NCBI GenBank assembly: GCA_020633725.1
Contig: JACKDC010000005.1
Location: 263,003-327,002 of the forward strand
Reading direction: 5' to 3'
Length of the DNA stretch: 64,000 nt
From: Candidatus Latescibacterota bacterium
GTDB taxonomy: Bacteria; Krumholzibacteriota; Krumholzibacteriia; JACNKJ01
Shown piece by piece: positions 18,755 to 30,907 of this stretch. Position 1 is the stretch's first letter. Each line of letters starts with the position of its first letter. A program made the translations under genes and the position numbers. The notes beneath the pieces were generated by a model, which was given only the letters and a program-made list of their open reading frames with translations, did no database searches and had not been told where the DNA came from.

Positions 18755-21700
18755 ATGACCCGCCCCCGGTCCCTGCGGCCCCTAGCGCGCTGGAGCCTGC
18801 TCGCGCTCGTCGTTCTCGCCCTGACGCCGCTGAGCGCGGACGCGTATCTGTTCGGCAAGAACAAGGTCCACTACGACTCCTTCGACTGGCAGGTCTACCA
18901 CAGCGCGCACTTCGACCTGTACTACTACCCCGAGGAGGCCGTGCTGGCCAGCCAGACGGCGCTGCTGGCGGAGCAGGCCTACGCGCGGCTCGCGGCGCTG
19001 CTCGACCACCGGCCCCAGGGACGCATCCCGCTGGTGCTCTACAGCTCGCATCCGTCCTTCCAGCAGACCAACGTCAGCCCGGAGCTGATCAGCGAGTCCA
19101 CCGGCGGCTTCACGGACATCACGCGCAGCCGCGTCGTGCTGCCCTACAGCGGCTCGGTGCCGGACTTCCGGCACGTGGTGGCGCACGAGCTGGTGCACGT
19201 CTTCATGCTCGACATGCTCTTCGGCGGCCATGGTCCCGAGCACGTGCTGCGCAGCGTGGGGCAGTTCATGATGCCCCCGCTCTGGTTCATCGAGGGCATG
19301 GCCGAGTACCTCTCCACGGGCTGGGACGCCAGCGCGCAGCTCTATCTCGAGGACGCGGTGGCCAGCGACTACCTCGCGCCCCTCGACGGCTACGTGGGCG
19401 GCTTCCTCGTCTACAAGGAAGGCCAGGCGGCCATGGCCTACCTGACCCGGCGCTTCGGCGAGGGGATCCTGCCCGAGCTGCTGAAGGAGATGAGCGGCCG
19501 GGGCAACCTGGACCGCGCGCTGCAGAAGAGCACGGGGATGAACCTCGAGCGCTTCAGCCGCGAGTTCCTGCGCGACACCAAGGAGCGCACCTGGCCGCGG
19601 CTGGCCGAGCGGGGACGTCCCGACCAGCGCGCCTTCCGGCTGCTGGACCACGAGCAGGCGGGTCGCGCCTTCTTCATGCACCCGCGCTTCAGCCCCGACG
19701 GCAGCCGCATGGCCTACTTCGCCGACAACGAGGGCGAGGTGAACCTCTACCTGGCCTCCAGTCTCGACGGCAAGGTGCTGCGCCGCCTGGTCACCGGGCA
19801 TCGCTCGTCGCGGCTCGAGAGCCTGCACCCCTTCGACACCGGCGTCTCCTTCTCGCCCGACGGCACCCGCCTCGCGTTCTCCGCGCTCTCCGGCGGCGCG
19901 GACGCGCTGGTGATCGTGAGCGCGGACGACGGCAAGGAGCTCGCGCGCTACCGTCCGTCGCTGGACAGCATGCGCGGCCCGGCCTGGTCGCCCGACGGCA
20001 GGCGCATCGCGGTGAGCGGCGTGGCCGGGGGCGTCACCGATCTCTATCTGCTGGACCTGGACGGCGGCGCCTGGCGCCAGCTCACCCACGACCTGGCCGA
20101 CGAGCAGGACCCCGCGTGGCTCGACGCCGAGACGCTGATCTACGCGCGGCACGACGCGCTCTTCCCCGGCCTCTTCGCCGCGGACGGCGAGCATCCGCCC
20201 GTCTTCCTGGATCCGGCGGAGTTCGGCGAGCACCCCGAGGTCTTCGACGTGGGCGACGGCTACGACCTCTGGCGCCTCGCCGTGGACCCCGACGCGGCGC
20301 CCACGCCCCTGGCCGCCACCGCGGGCGACGACCGCAGCCCGCTGCCGCTGGCCGGCGGCGGCCTGCTCTTCACCAGCACCGCGGCCGGTCTCCAGGACCT
20401 CTGGTTCCAGGCCGCGCCCGACTCCGCGCCGCGCCGGGTCTACGCGCCGGCCGGCGGCGTGATGGGCCCGTCCCTCAGCCACGACGACACGCGCCTCGCC
20501 TTCTCCTCGCTGGACGGCGGCGGCTACGACGTCTTCGTCATCGAGGATCTGCCAGGCCTGCTCGCGCCCGAGGACGAGCGGCCGGGCCTGGCCGCGAACC
20601 CCGAGCAGCGGCTCTACACGCCCTTCGCCGCGCCGCCGGACTCCAGCGAGCTGGGCTTCGCACTGCCGGCCGCCGCCCCGGCGCCGGATAGCCTCACCGG
20701 CCGCGGCGAGCCCTACAGCACGCGCTTCCTGGTGGACGCCATGGGCCGGCAGGTCACCTACGACACCCTCTACGGGCTCTACGGAAGCAGCGTCATCACC
20801 TTCAAGGACGTGCTCGGCGACCAGGAGATCCTGCTGCTGCTCGACGTCTTCGGCAACATCTCCGACTCGAACCTCATGGCGGCCTACACGCGGCGCACCC
20901 GTCGCCTGAACTGGAGCGTGGGGGCCTACTCGTTCCTGAGCTACTACCAGACGCGCGTGGGCAGCTTCGGCGAGTACTTCCCCAGCGACCGCCTCGCCCT
21001 GGAGTGGCGCCGCGGCGGCTTCCTGTCGGCGAGCTATCCCTTCAGCCTGTTCATGCGCCTGGACTACGACCTCAACCTGCTCTACGCCCGGCGCGAGTAC
21101 TACGAGGGCTTCGATCCCTGGGGACGGCCGATCCCCATCAGCGACCCGGACCGCCCGGCGGTCGAGAAGCGGCTCCTGGGGCAGCCGAGCCTGTCGCTGG
21201 TCTACGACAACGCGCTCTTCGACGCGCTCGGTCCGGTCAAGGGCAGCCGCTGGGCGCTGAGCGCCGCCTACGCGCACGATCTCGGCAGCGGTGAACCCGT
21301 GGCGCGCTGGCTGGCCTACGCCGACTGGCGCCACTACATGCTCGGCCCGGGGGGCCACAGCCTCGCGCTGCGCCTCAGCGGACGTTTCAGCGAGGGCGTC
21401 GACCCGGTGGTCTACACGCTGGGCGGCCCCTACGATCTGCGCGGCTACGACTACCTGGACTTCGCCGGCACGCGCACCGCGCTGGGCAGCGTCGAGTGGC
21501 GCTTCCCGTTCATCCGCTACATCTACCTCGGCGGTCCGTTGCCCCTGATCTGGGGCGGCATCGGCGGGAGCGTCTTCGCGGACTTCGGCGGCGCGTGGAA
21601 CGGCGACAACTTCCGCGCCTTCAAGTCGGGCGACGGCCTGCGCCTGCAGGATCTGCGCAGCGACATCGGCTACGGCTTCCGCATCAACCTCGGCGGCTTC

Positions 21701-21787
21701 CTGCTGCTCTGGGACATCGCGTGGCCCACCGATCTCAAGGAGCTCGGGCCGCGGCGGACGCACTTCTCGATCGGGGCTCAATTCTGA
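18755..21787 (+). CDS. metallopeptidase (MA family)-beta-propeller-Omp85-like barrel fusion
   Basis: 1010 residues. Residues 1-30 are a signal peptide. Residues about 40-290 form a gluzincin-like domain with HELVH at 144-148 and the second helix PPLWFIEGMAEYLS (Glu180, Glu184 possible third ligand). Residues about 300-620 contain PD40/TolB-like propeller repeats (RFSPDGSRMAYF, SFSPDGTRLAF, AWSPDGRRIAV). The last ~330 residues look like a surface-antigen barrel, with GGPYDLRGYDYLDFAGTR resembling the Omp85 RGY lid motif and a C-terminal Phe. It probably sits in the outer membrane with the peptidase and propeller in the periplasm or at the surface. The start follows GAGGAGGAAAGCGACG. Function is unknown. 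Confidence 0.75.
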   Translation: MTRPRSLRPLARWSLLALVVLALTPLSADAYLFGKNKVHYDSFDWQVYHSAHFDLYYYPEEAVLASQTALLAEQAYARLAALLDHRPQGRIPLVLYSSHPSFQQTNVSPELISESTGGFTDITRSRVVLPYSGSVPDFRHVVAHELVHVFMLDMLFGGHGPEHVLRSVGQFMMPPLWFIEGMAEYLSTGWDASAQLYLEDAVASDYLAPLDGYVGGFLVYKEGQAAMAYLTRRFGEGILPELLKEMSGRGNLDRALQKSTGMNLERFSREFLRDTKERTWPRLAERGRPDQRAFRLLDHEQAGRAFFMHPRFSPDGSRMAYFADNEGEVNLYLASSLDGKVLRRLVTGHRSSRLESLHPFDTGVSFSPDGTRLAFSALSGGADALVIVSADDGKELARYRPSLDSMRGPAWSPDGRRIAVSGVAGGVTDLYLLDLDGGAWRQLTHDLADEQDPAWLDAETLIYARHDALFPGLFAADGEHPPVFLDPAEFGEHPEVFDVGDGYDLWRLAVDPDAAPTPLAATAGDDRSPLPLAGGGLLFTSTAAGLQDLWFQAAPDSAPRRVYAPAGGVMGPSLSHDDTRLAFSSLDGGGYDVFVIEDLPGLLAPEDERPGLAANPEQRLYTPFAAPPDSSELGFALPAAAPAPDSLTGRGEPYSTRFLVDAMGRQVTYDTLYGLYGSSVITFKDVLGDQEILLLLDVFGNISDSNLMAAYTRRTRRLNWSVGAYSFLSYYQTRVGSFGEYFPSDRLALEWRRGGFLSASYPFSLFMRLDYDLNLLYARREYYEGFDPWGRPIPISDPDRPAVEKRLLGQPSLSLVYDNALFDALGPVKGSRWALSAAYAHDLGSGEPVARWLAYADWRHYMLGPGGHSLALRLSGRFSEGVDPVVYTLGGPYDLRGYDYLDFAGTRTALGSVEWRFPFIRYIYLGGPLPLIWGGIGGSVFADFGGAWNGDNFRAFKSGDGLRLQDLRSDIGYGFRINLGGFLLLWDIAWPTDLKELGPRRTHFSIGAQF

Positions 21788-21788
21788 G

Positions 21789-21870
21789 GCGGCGCGAAGG
21801 AGTTCCACCTCGCTTGACTTCGGCTCGCTGCGCTCGCCTCAGACGCGCTCGGCTGGAACCTTCGCGCCGC
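21789..21870 (+). repeat. long imperfect inverted repeat after the peptidase-propeller gene
   Basis: GCGGCGCGAAGG + 2-base bulge + TTCCA (21789-21807) pairs with TGGAACCTTCGCGCCGC (21854-21870), a 17-bp stem starting two bases after the stop codon. The loop holds further partly self-complementary GCTCGC/GCGAGC-type sequence. It could act as a terminator or be a remnant of a small mobile repeat. Confidence 0.6.
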
Positions 21871-21876
21871 TGCGTA

Positions 21877-21907
21877 GCAGAAGCAGAGGCAGAAGCAGAG
21901 GCAGAAG
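21877..21907 (+). repeat. short tandem repeat, 12-base unit
   Basis: The unit GCAGAAGCAGAG is present exactly twice (21877-21888, 21889-21900), followed by a partial third copy to 21907. It is intergenic, and its purine-rich strand bias differs from the flanks. Confidence 0.85.
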
Positions 21908-21911
21908 AAGA

Positions 21912-21940
21912 TTGCGCGAGCGGGGCGAGGTCCGTATGGT
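21912..21940 (+). promoter_or_regulatory. sigma70-like promoter for the helicase-gatCAB run
   Basis: TTGCGC (21912-21917), 17 bases, TATGGT (21935-21940). The -35 is weak, but the spacing matches other promoters in the window. The predicted leader is about 40 bases. Confidence 0.45.
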
Positions 21941-21987
21941 AGCCTCTCGCCGAAGCACCCAACGCCTGCCCATCTCATGGAGTTTCT

Positions 21988-24384
<2,397 letters not shown>

Positions 24385-24398
24385 CGCGGGAGGCGCTC

Positions 24399-24686
24399 GT
24401 GAAGATCGACCGCGCGCTGCTGCTGCACCTGGAGCGCCTGTCGCGCCTCGAGCTGGCCGAGGACGAGCGCGCGGCCATGATGGACGACCTCTCCCGCGTC
24501 CTGGACTACGCCGAGCGCCTCGCGGCGCTGGACGCGGAGCTCCCGGGAGCGACGCTCGACGGCGCGCTCCGCGACGACGCGGTCCGTCCCTCGCTCGACG
24601 CCGCCACGCCGCTCGCCCTGGCGCCGGCCGTGGAGGAGGGCCACTTCCTCGTCCCGCCCGTGCTCGAGATCGAGGGCAAGCCGTGA
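24399..24686 (+). CDS. gatC: Asp-tRNA(Asn)/Glu-tRNA(Gln) amidotransferase subunit C
   Basis: 95 residues from a GTG with GGGAGG (24388-24393) 5 bases upstream. The short helical protein fits GatC: LHLERLSRLELAEDERAAMMDDLSRVLDYAERL, then an acidic linker and the C-terminal FLVPPVLEIEGKP belt that wraps GatA. It stabilises the GatA-GatB complex. Its stop overlaps the gatA start (GTGA), giving translational coupling. The complete gatCAB set implies that at least one of Gln-tRNA or Asn-tRNA is made indirectly. Confidence 0.93.
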   Translation: MKIDRALLLHLERLSRLELAEDERAAMMDDLSRVLDYAERLAALDAELPGATLDGALRDDAVRPSLDAATPLALAPAVEEGHFLVPPVLEIEGKP

Positions 24687-26124
24687 TCCCTCGCCTCGGA
24701 CTGCGGGACGCCCGCCGCGCCCTGGACGCCGGCGCCTTCAGCGTCGACGAGTTCTGGCTGGCCCAGACGGAGCGCATCGCGCGACTGGACCCGCAGCTCC
24801 ACTGCTACCTGCACCGGCCGGCGGACACCGCGGCGCCCCTTCCAACCGACGCGGTGCTCGGGGGATTGCCCTTCGCCCTCAAAGACAACATGAACCTCGC
24901 GGGGACGCCGACCACCTGCGCGTCCCGCCTCCTCGAGGGCTACGTCTCGCCCTACGACGCCACGGCCGCGGCCCAGCTCGTCGCCGCCGGCGGCCGCTAC
25001 CTGGGCAAGACCAACATGGACGAGTTCGCCATGGGCTCCTCCTGCGAGCACTCGGCGGCGGGACCGACCCGCAATCCCTGGGACCTGGAGCGCTCCCCCG
25101 GCGGCTCCAGCGGGGGAGCGGCGGCGGCGGTGGCCGCCGATCTCGCGCCCTTCGCCCTGGGCAGCGACACGGGCGGGAGCATCCGCCAGCCCGCGGCCTT
25201 CTGCGGCGTCGTGGGCGTCAAGCCGAGCTACGGCCGGGTGAGCCGCCATGGCCTGGTGGCCTTCGCCAGCAGCCTCGACCAGATCGGCCCCCTGACGAAA
25301 AACGTGGAGGACGCCGCCCGGGTCCTCGAGCTGATCATGGGCCACGACCCCGCGGACGCCACGACCCTGCGCGCGCCCGTGCCGTCGCTCCTGCCCGAGA
25401 CGGAGCGCGGCGTGGCGGGCCTGCGCCTCGGCCTGCCGGACGGCCTGGACGCGCTGCCCATGGACGCGACCGTCCGCGCGGCCTGGCTGGACGCCGCCGC
25501 CGCGCTGGAGCGGGAGGGCGCGCGGCGCGTGCGCGTCGAACTGCCCAGTCTCGGGCAGGCCGTGGCCATCTACGCGCTGGTGGCGAACGCCGAGGCGAGC
25601 AGCAACCTCGCCCGCTTCGACGGCATCCGCTACGGCCGCCGCGCCGCCGCGGACGACCTGGAGACCATGCTCACCCGAAGTCGCGGCCGAGGCTTCGGCG
25701 CCGAGGTGAAGCGGCGCATCCTGCTGGGCACCTTCGCGCTGGCGAGCGGCTACTACGAGGACTACTACCTGCGCGCCCAGCGCTGGCGCGCGCGCCTGGC
25801 CGAGGAATTCGCGGCGGCCTTCGCCGCCTGCGACGCCATCCTGCTGCCCACCGCGCCCACGCCGGCCTTCCGCCTGGGCGAGAAGCTCGACGACCCGCTG
25901 GACATGTACCTCTCCGATCTCTTCACGCTGCCCGCCAGCCTGGCGGGACTGCCCGCGGCGAGCGTCCCCACCGCCCTGGCGGGGGGGCTGCCGCTGGGGA
26001 TGCAGGTCGTCACCCGCGCGCTGGACGAGCCCATGCTCATCCGCGTGGCCGCCGCGCTCGAGCGCTGCTTCCCCTTCGCGGCCCTGCGCCGCGACGCGGT
26101 GGACCGGGCGCTGGGGGAGACGTC

Positions 26125-26128
<4 letters not shown>
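24683..26128 (+). CDS. gatA: Asp-tRNA(Asn)/Glu-tRNA(Gln) amidotransferase subunit A
   Basis: 481 residues. It releases ammonia from glutamine for GatB. The amidase-signature Ser-cisSer-Lys triad is intact: Lys67 in FALKDNMN, Ser142 in PGGSSGGA and Ser166 in SDTGGSIRQP, at spacings equal to those of the staphylococcal enzyme. The start GTG overlaps gatC, and the end overlaps gatB by 4 bases. Length is normal. Confidence 0.97.
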
Positions 26129-27551
<1,423 letters not shown>

Positions 27552-27555
<4 letters not shown>

Positions 27556-28328
27556 TCCGTCCGCCAGCGCGGCCGGCGCTTCTCGAGAAACGCCCGCTGC
27601 GCCTCCTTGAAGTCCTCGCTCCGCCAGGCCGCGTGCCGCCAGGCGGCGATCTCAGCGAGAACGACGCTGTCAAGTGGCTCTGCCCCCTCGAGGCGGCGGA
27701 GGGTCTGTCGCGTGCCGCGCAGGGCGGCGGGCGCGGCGGCGAGGGCGCTCGCCATCAGCGTGGCGGCGGCCTGGTCCACCTGCTCCGCGGGCACGAGGCG
27801 GCAGAAGAAGCCGGCGCGGGCCGCGCGGCGCGCGCCGATCGGCTCGCCGAGCAGCAGCAGCTCCCGGGTGAGCGGCGCGCCGAAGGCGGACTGGAAGCGG
27901 CGCATGCCCGTCGGGCTGTAGACCAGGCCCAGGCGCGCCGAGGGCACGGCCAGCCGCAGGTCCCGCGCGCCCACGCGCAGGTCCGCGCAGCAGAGCAGCT
28001 CCACCGCGCCGCCGTAGGCGTCGCCGGCCACCGCCGCGATGACGGGGGCGGGATAGTCCCAGAGGCCGGCCATCACGCGCTCGAAGGGCACGGCCGCGCG
28101 GCGGGCCGGGTCGGCGTGGAAGATGTCCTCGGGGATCGCGTCCACCGGATAGCCCGTGCTGAAGTGGCGGCCCTCCGCGCGCAGGAGCAGCGGGGGGGCG
28201 CCGTCGGCGCGCAGGGCGTCGAGGGCCGCGAGGAGGGCGTGGAGCAGCGGCTCGTCCAGCAGGTTGCGGGGCGGCGCGGCGAGGGTGAGGACGGCGTGGC
28301 CGTCGGCGCGTTCTGTCCTGAGCGGCAT
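27552..28328 (-). CDS. crotonase-fold protein lacking one catalytic Glu
   Basis: 258 residues from the ATG at 28328; a longer frame adds 34 unlikely residues. The fold is clear: HFSTGYPVD with the first oxyanion site, then AVAGDAYGGAVELLCCADL with Glu110 at the place of rat hydratase Glu144. The position of the second hydratase Glu (usually PEV/PEI) is Ser130 in AVPSARLGL, so classical hydration is doubtful. It may be another member of the superfamily (isomerase, thioesterase-like or decarboxylase-like). Its stop is palindromically shared with gatB in CTAG. The C-terminal FLEKRRPRW resembles ordinary hydratases. Confidence 0.8.
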
Positions 28329-28384
28329 GGGGGAGGAGACTAGAGCGTGGCGCGCCTCGGGGCAAGGGCGCGCTGTGTCCAACG

Positions 28385-28410
28385 AAAAGCGGGAGGCCGA
28401 AGCCTCCCGC
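28385..28410 (-). terminator. intrinsic terminator of the dockerin-like gene
   Basis: Read on the minus strand, a perfect 9-bp stem GCGGGAGGC/GCCTCCCGC closes a TTCG tetraloop and runs into TTTTCG. It lies about 70 bases beyond the stop codon at 28480. This is the most canonical terminator in the window. Confidence 0.85.
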
Positions 28411-28479
28411 GAATCCTGCTGCATGGGCATCGATCAGGATGCCCGGTCTCGCCCAAGCACGCTTTGCTGGCGCTTCGGC

Positions 28480-29112
28480 CTAGGGGCAGACGCTATTGTT
28501 GAAGTAGCCGCCGAAAATGCCGAAGTCCGCGACGGACGTGGAGCCGTCCTCGTTGTAGTCGTGGCAAGGATCGCAGCCCGCGGTGCAGTTGAAGTCCGCG
28601 GCAAACTTGCCGAAGTCGCCCACGGTGACGGCCAGGTCGCCGTTCAGATCCGTGCTGTCATAGTTCACGCAGACGGGGTTGCCCATGTTCAGGACGATGC
28701 CCAGCGCGTAGACGTAGACCGCGGCGGTGTCGCAGTTGATGCCGTCGCCGCCATCGCCCGTCAGACCGCCGTAGATCGTGCCGCTGAACTGGGTCTGGCC
28801 CAGGCCGTCGACGGCCGTGTCAGCCTGGCTGCCACCGGCGCACTTCACCATGTCACCAGGACGGTCCAGCCACAGATCGGTCGCCGCGAGCGTGATCACG
28901 GGATCGCCGTTGATGTCCAGCACGGTCACGTGGATCGTGTAGCCCTCGGCGCCGAGGGTGTCACCGCCGCCGGGGGCGATGGTGAAGCGGCCGCAGTTGT
29001 CGGCGGACGCGAAGGAGTTGTTGGTATCCGGGATACCTGCGCTTGCCCCCACTGCCAGGCCCAGAACGCACACGGCTGCCAGAGCAAGAGAGATGATATT
29101 CCTCATGGCCAT
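28480..29112 (-). CDS. secreted dockerin-like calcium-binding repeat protein
   Basis: 210 residues from the ATG at 29112, chosen because AGGAGG sits 6 bases upstream. A signal peptide covers residues 1-25 (GASA cleavage). A beta-rich domain follows, with scattered Cys. The C-terminus has two copies of a dockerin/EF-hand-like loop: DLNGDLAVTVGDFGKF (about 155-170) and DYNEDGSTSVADFGIF (about 185-200), each followed by aromatic F-N residues. Such pairs bind Ca and may dock to cohesin-like partners; none is visible here. Strong promoter, long leader and terminator make it a monocistronic, probably well-expressed gene. Confidence 0.75.
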   Translation of the reverse strand: MAMRNIISLALAAVCVLGLAVGASAGIPDTNNSFASADNCGRFTIAPGGGDTLGAEGYTIHVTVLDINGDPVITLAATDLWLDRPGDMVKCAGGSQADTAVDGLGQTQFSGTIYGGLTGDGGDGINCDTAAVYVYALGIVLNMGNPVCVNYDSTDLNGDLAVTVGDFGKFAADFNCTAGCDPCHDYNEDGSTSVADFGIFGGYFNNSVCP

Positions 29113-29280
29113 TCGAAACCTCCTAAAAGGTAGACTAGGCCCCCGGTAAGGTGTCACGCGACGTGTCTTTCTTCCCGTAGGGCGCAACCGGTCAGCAGGG
29201 GTTGCATCCATGATGTGGGGCCCGTTCGGCCCACATCACCCATGAGCAGGATGAAGCGCATGGGGCGACAGACAAGGAGG
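29113..29280 (-). promoter_or_regulatory. long structured 5' leader of the dockerin-like gene
   Basis: Between the TATAAT box and the AGGAGG site lie about 160 transcribed bases with no gene. Two stems are visible: GATGTGGG/CCCACATC (29212-29219 with 29230-29237) and GCAACC/GGTTGC (29184-29189 with 29200-29205). No known riboswitch was recognised. Confidence 0.5.
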
Positions 29281-29310
29281 ATTATACCGCGAAGGCCAAA
29301 AAGCGGTCAA
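29281..29310 (-). promoter_or_regulatory. strong sigma70-like promoter for the dockerin-like gene
   Basis: On the minus strand TTGACC (29310-29305), 18 bases, then a perfect TATAAT (29286-29281). It is the best -10 box in the window. Confidence 0.8.
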
Positions 29311-29416
29311 CCCGGAATCCGGCATGAAATTGGGCTTGCCTGAAGTCGGCTGGGGCCCTGGGCGCGTGGGTTTCCGGGGGCCGGCGGGTCCGGCCGGGGT
29401 TCCGGAATCCGCAACA

Positions 29417-29752
29417 TCAGAGCTCCTCGGCGAGGCCCCAGAGGGAGTCGACGGGAAGCGTGAAGGCGATGCCGGAGCCCTTGTCCGCCAGCGGACCGCC
29501 GATGGACTCCAGCAGCCCGACGGCCTCGGCCGCCTTCGCCCGGTCCGTCACCGACAGGATCAGGCGGTGTTTGCCCTCGCCGCCCGGGAAGAGCTGGCGC
29601 AGCCCGGCGAAGATGGGCACCTCCTGGGACAGGATCTCGCCCATGCCCTGCGCGCCCAGCACGGTGGCGCCCTGGACGCCGATCTCGAGGAAGGCTTCGA
29701 GCACCTCCTCGAGCAGCGCCGAGTCGCTGAGGACGATGACCAGCAGGACCAA
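29417..29752 (-). CDS. small P-II-like regulatory protein
   Basis: 111 residues from a TTG start with AAGGAG 6 bases upstream. The pattern VLLVIVLSDSALLEEVLEAFLEIGVQGATVLGAQGMG resembles the first beta-alpha-beta unit of the P-II/GlnB superfamily, and a second unit (HRLILSVTDRAKAAEAVGLL) follows. The T-loop Tyr and the strict GlnB motifs are absent, so it is at best a P-II-like ligand sensor. It is divergent from the sugar ABC permease genes and might sense their state, but that is a guess. The region between its stop and 29305 holds a GC-rich stem and no gene. Confidence 0.55.
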   Translation of the reverse strand: MVLLVIVLSDSALLEEVLEAFLEIGVQGATVLGAQGMGEILSQEVPIFAGLRQLFPGGEGKHRLILSVTDRAKAAEAVGLLESIGGPLADKGSGIAFTLPVDSLWGLAEEL

Positions 29753-29811
29753 CGGCTGCTCCTTCGCGTCGGCCGCGTCGCGGCGGCCGGCGCCTGACTG
29801 AGGGTCCGGTC

Positions 29812-29840
29812 ATGTTTCCGTCGGCGCGCCGCGAAGTCAA
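29812..29840 (-). promoter_or_regulatory. possible promoter for the P-II-like gene
   Basis: Minus strand TTGACT (29840-29835), 17 bases, AAACAT (29817-29812). The -35 is good and the -10 is poor. Confidence 0.35.
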
Positions 29841-29867
29841 GGGGGAAGGCGCGCGCCGGCGGGCCTG

Positions 29868-29896
29868 TTGACAGCACTCGGGCCGCCCCGTAGAGT
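29868..29896 (+). promoter_or_regulatory. sigma70-like promoter for the sugar ABC transporter operon
   Basis: TTGACA (29868-29873), 17 bases, TAGAGT (29891-29896). Only 9 bases separate the -10 from the ATG at 29906, so the transcript is probably leaderless. Confidence 0.75.
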
Positions 29897-29905
29897 GCGC
29901 GCGAA

Positions 29906-30907
29906 ATGCACAGCCACGACCCCGCCCCCGCCCTCGAACAGGACATCGCGCGCAGGCTGCGCCGCCGGCACCGCCGCGACGCCGCCGGCGCGCTGCTCTA
30001 CATCCTGCCGGCCGCGGCCATCGTGCTGATCTTCCGCCTGGTGCCGATCCTCGCCGCCTTCACCTTCAGCTTCTACGAGATCAAGATGGGCGCGCTGGTG
30101 GGCTTCGTCGGCGTCGGCCACTACGTGAAGCTCTTCCAGGACCCCACCTTCTGGCACTCCCTCGGCACCACGCTCTGGTTCGTGCTGGGGACCGTGCCGC
30201 CGGCGATCTTCGTGTCGCTCTTCTTCGCCCTGCTGCTCAACCGCAAGATCAAGGCGCTCGGCCTGTACCGGACGATCTACTTCATGCCGGTGGTGACGAG
30301 CATGGTCGCGGTGGCCGTGATCTGGAAGTGGATCCTGGAGCCCGAGCTGGGCATCCTGAACTTCTTCATGGAGCGGCTGCACCTGGGGCGGCCGGGCTGG
30401 CTGGCCGAGAGCCGGGGCGTCTTCCAGCTGATGCTGGATCCCGGCGGGCGCTGGCTGCCCGGCTGGGCGGGCGGACCGAGCCTGGCGCTGGTCAGCCTGG
30501 CGATGGTGAACACCTGGAAGGGGCTCGGCTACAACATCGTCATCTTCCTGGCGGGACTGCAGAACATCCCCCAGCAGCAGTACGAGGCCGCGCGCATCGA
30601 CGGCGCCGGCAACTGGCAGCTCTTCCGCCACGTCACCTGGCCGATCCTCAGCCCGACGACCTTCTACGTGTTCATCATGAGCACCATCGTGAGCTTCCAG
30701 ACCTTCAGCCTCGTCTACCTCATGACCTCCCCGCCCGGCGGGCCCGAGGACAGCACGAAGGTCCTCGTCTACTACCTCTTCGACAAGGGCTTCACGCCGC
30801 CGGCCAGCCTGGGCCGCGCCAGCGCGGTGGCGCTGGTGCTCTTCCTGATCATCCTGGGCCTGACGATGGTGCAGCGGCGCCTGGCCGAACGCAGGGTGCA
30901 CTACTGA
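29906..30907 (+). CDS. carbohydrate ABC transporter permease, MalF/UgpA type
   Basis: 333 residues with six hydrophobic segments. The cytoplasmic EAA loop reads EAARIDGAGNWQLFRHVTWPILSP, the signature that contacts the ATPase. The N-terminus is a basic 27-residue cytosolic stretch before the first segment. No ribosome site is visible, and the promoter is too close for one, which suggests leaderless initiation. It shares one base with the next permease gene. Together with the next two genes it forms a sugar importer. The substrate is unknown. Confidence 0.9.
   Translation: MHSHDPAPALEQDIARRLRRRHRRDAAGALLYILPAAAIVLIFRLVPILAAFTFSFYEIKMGALVGFVGVGHYVKLFQDPTFWHSLGTTLWFVLGTVPPAIFVSLFFALLLNRKIKALGLYRTIYFMPVVTSMVAVAVIWKWILEPELGILNFFMERLHLGRPGWLAESRGVFQLMLDPGGRWLPGWAGGPSLALVSLAMVNTWKGLGYNIVIFLAGLQNIPQQQYEAARIDGAGNWQLFRHVTWPILSPTTFYVFIMSTIVSFQTFSLVYLMTSPPGGPEDSTKVLVYYLFDKGFTPPASLGRASAVALVLFLIILGLTMVQRRLAERRVHY

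Noticed and set aside
21877..21907. CRISPR array
   Set aside because: Only 2.6 copies of a 12-base unit with no spacers and no cas genes; no other spaced repeats in the window qualify.
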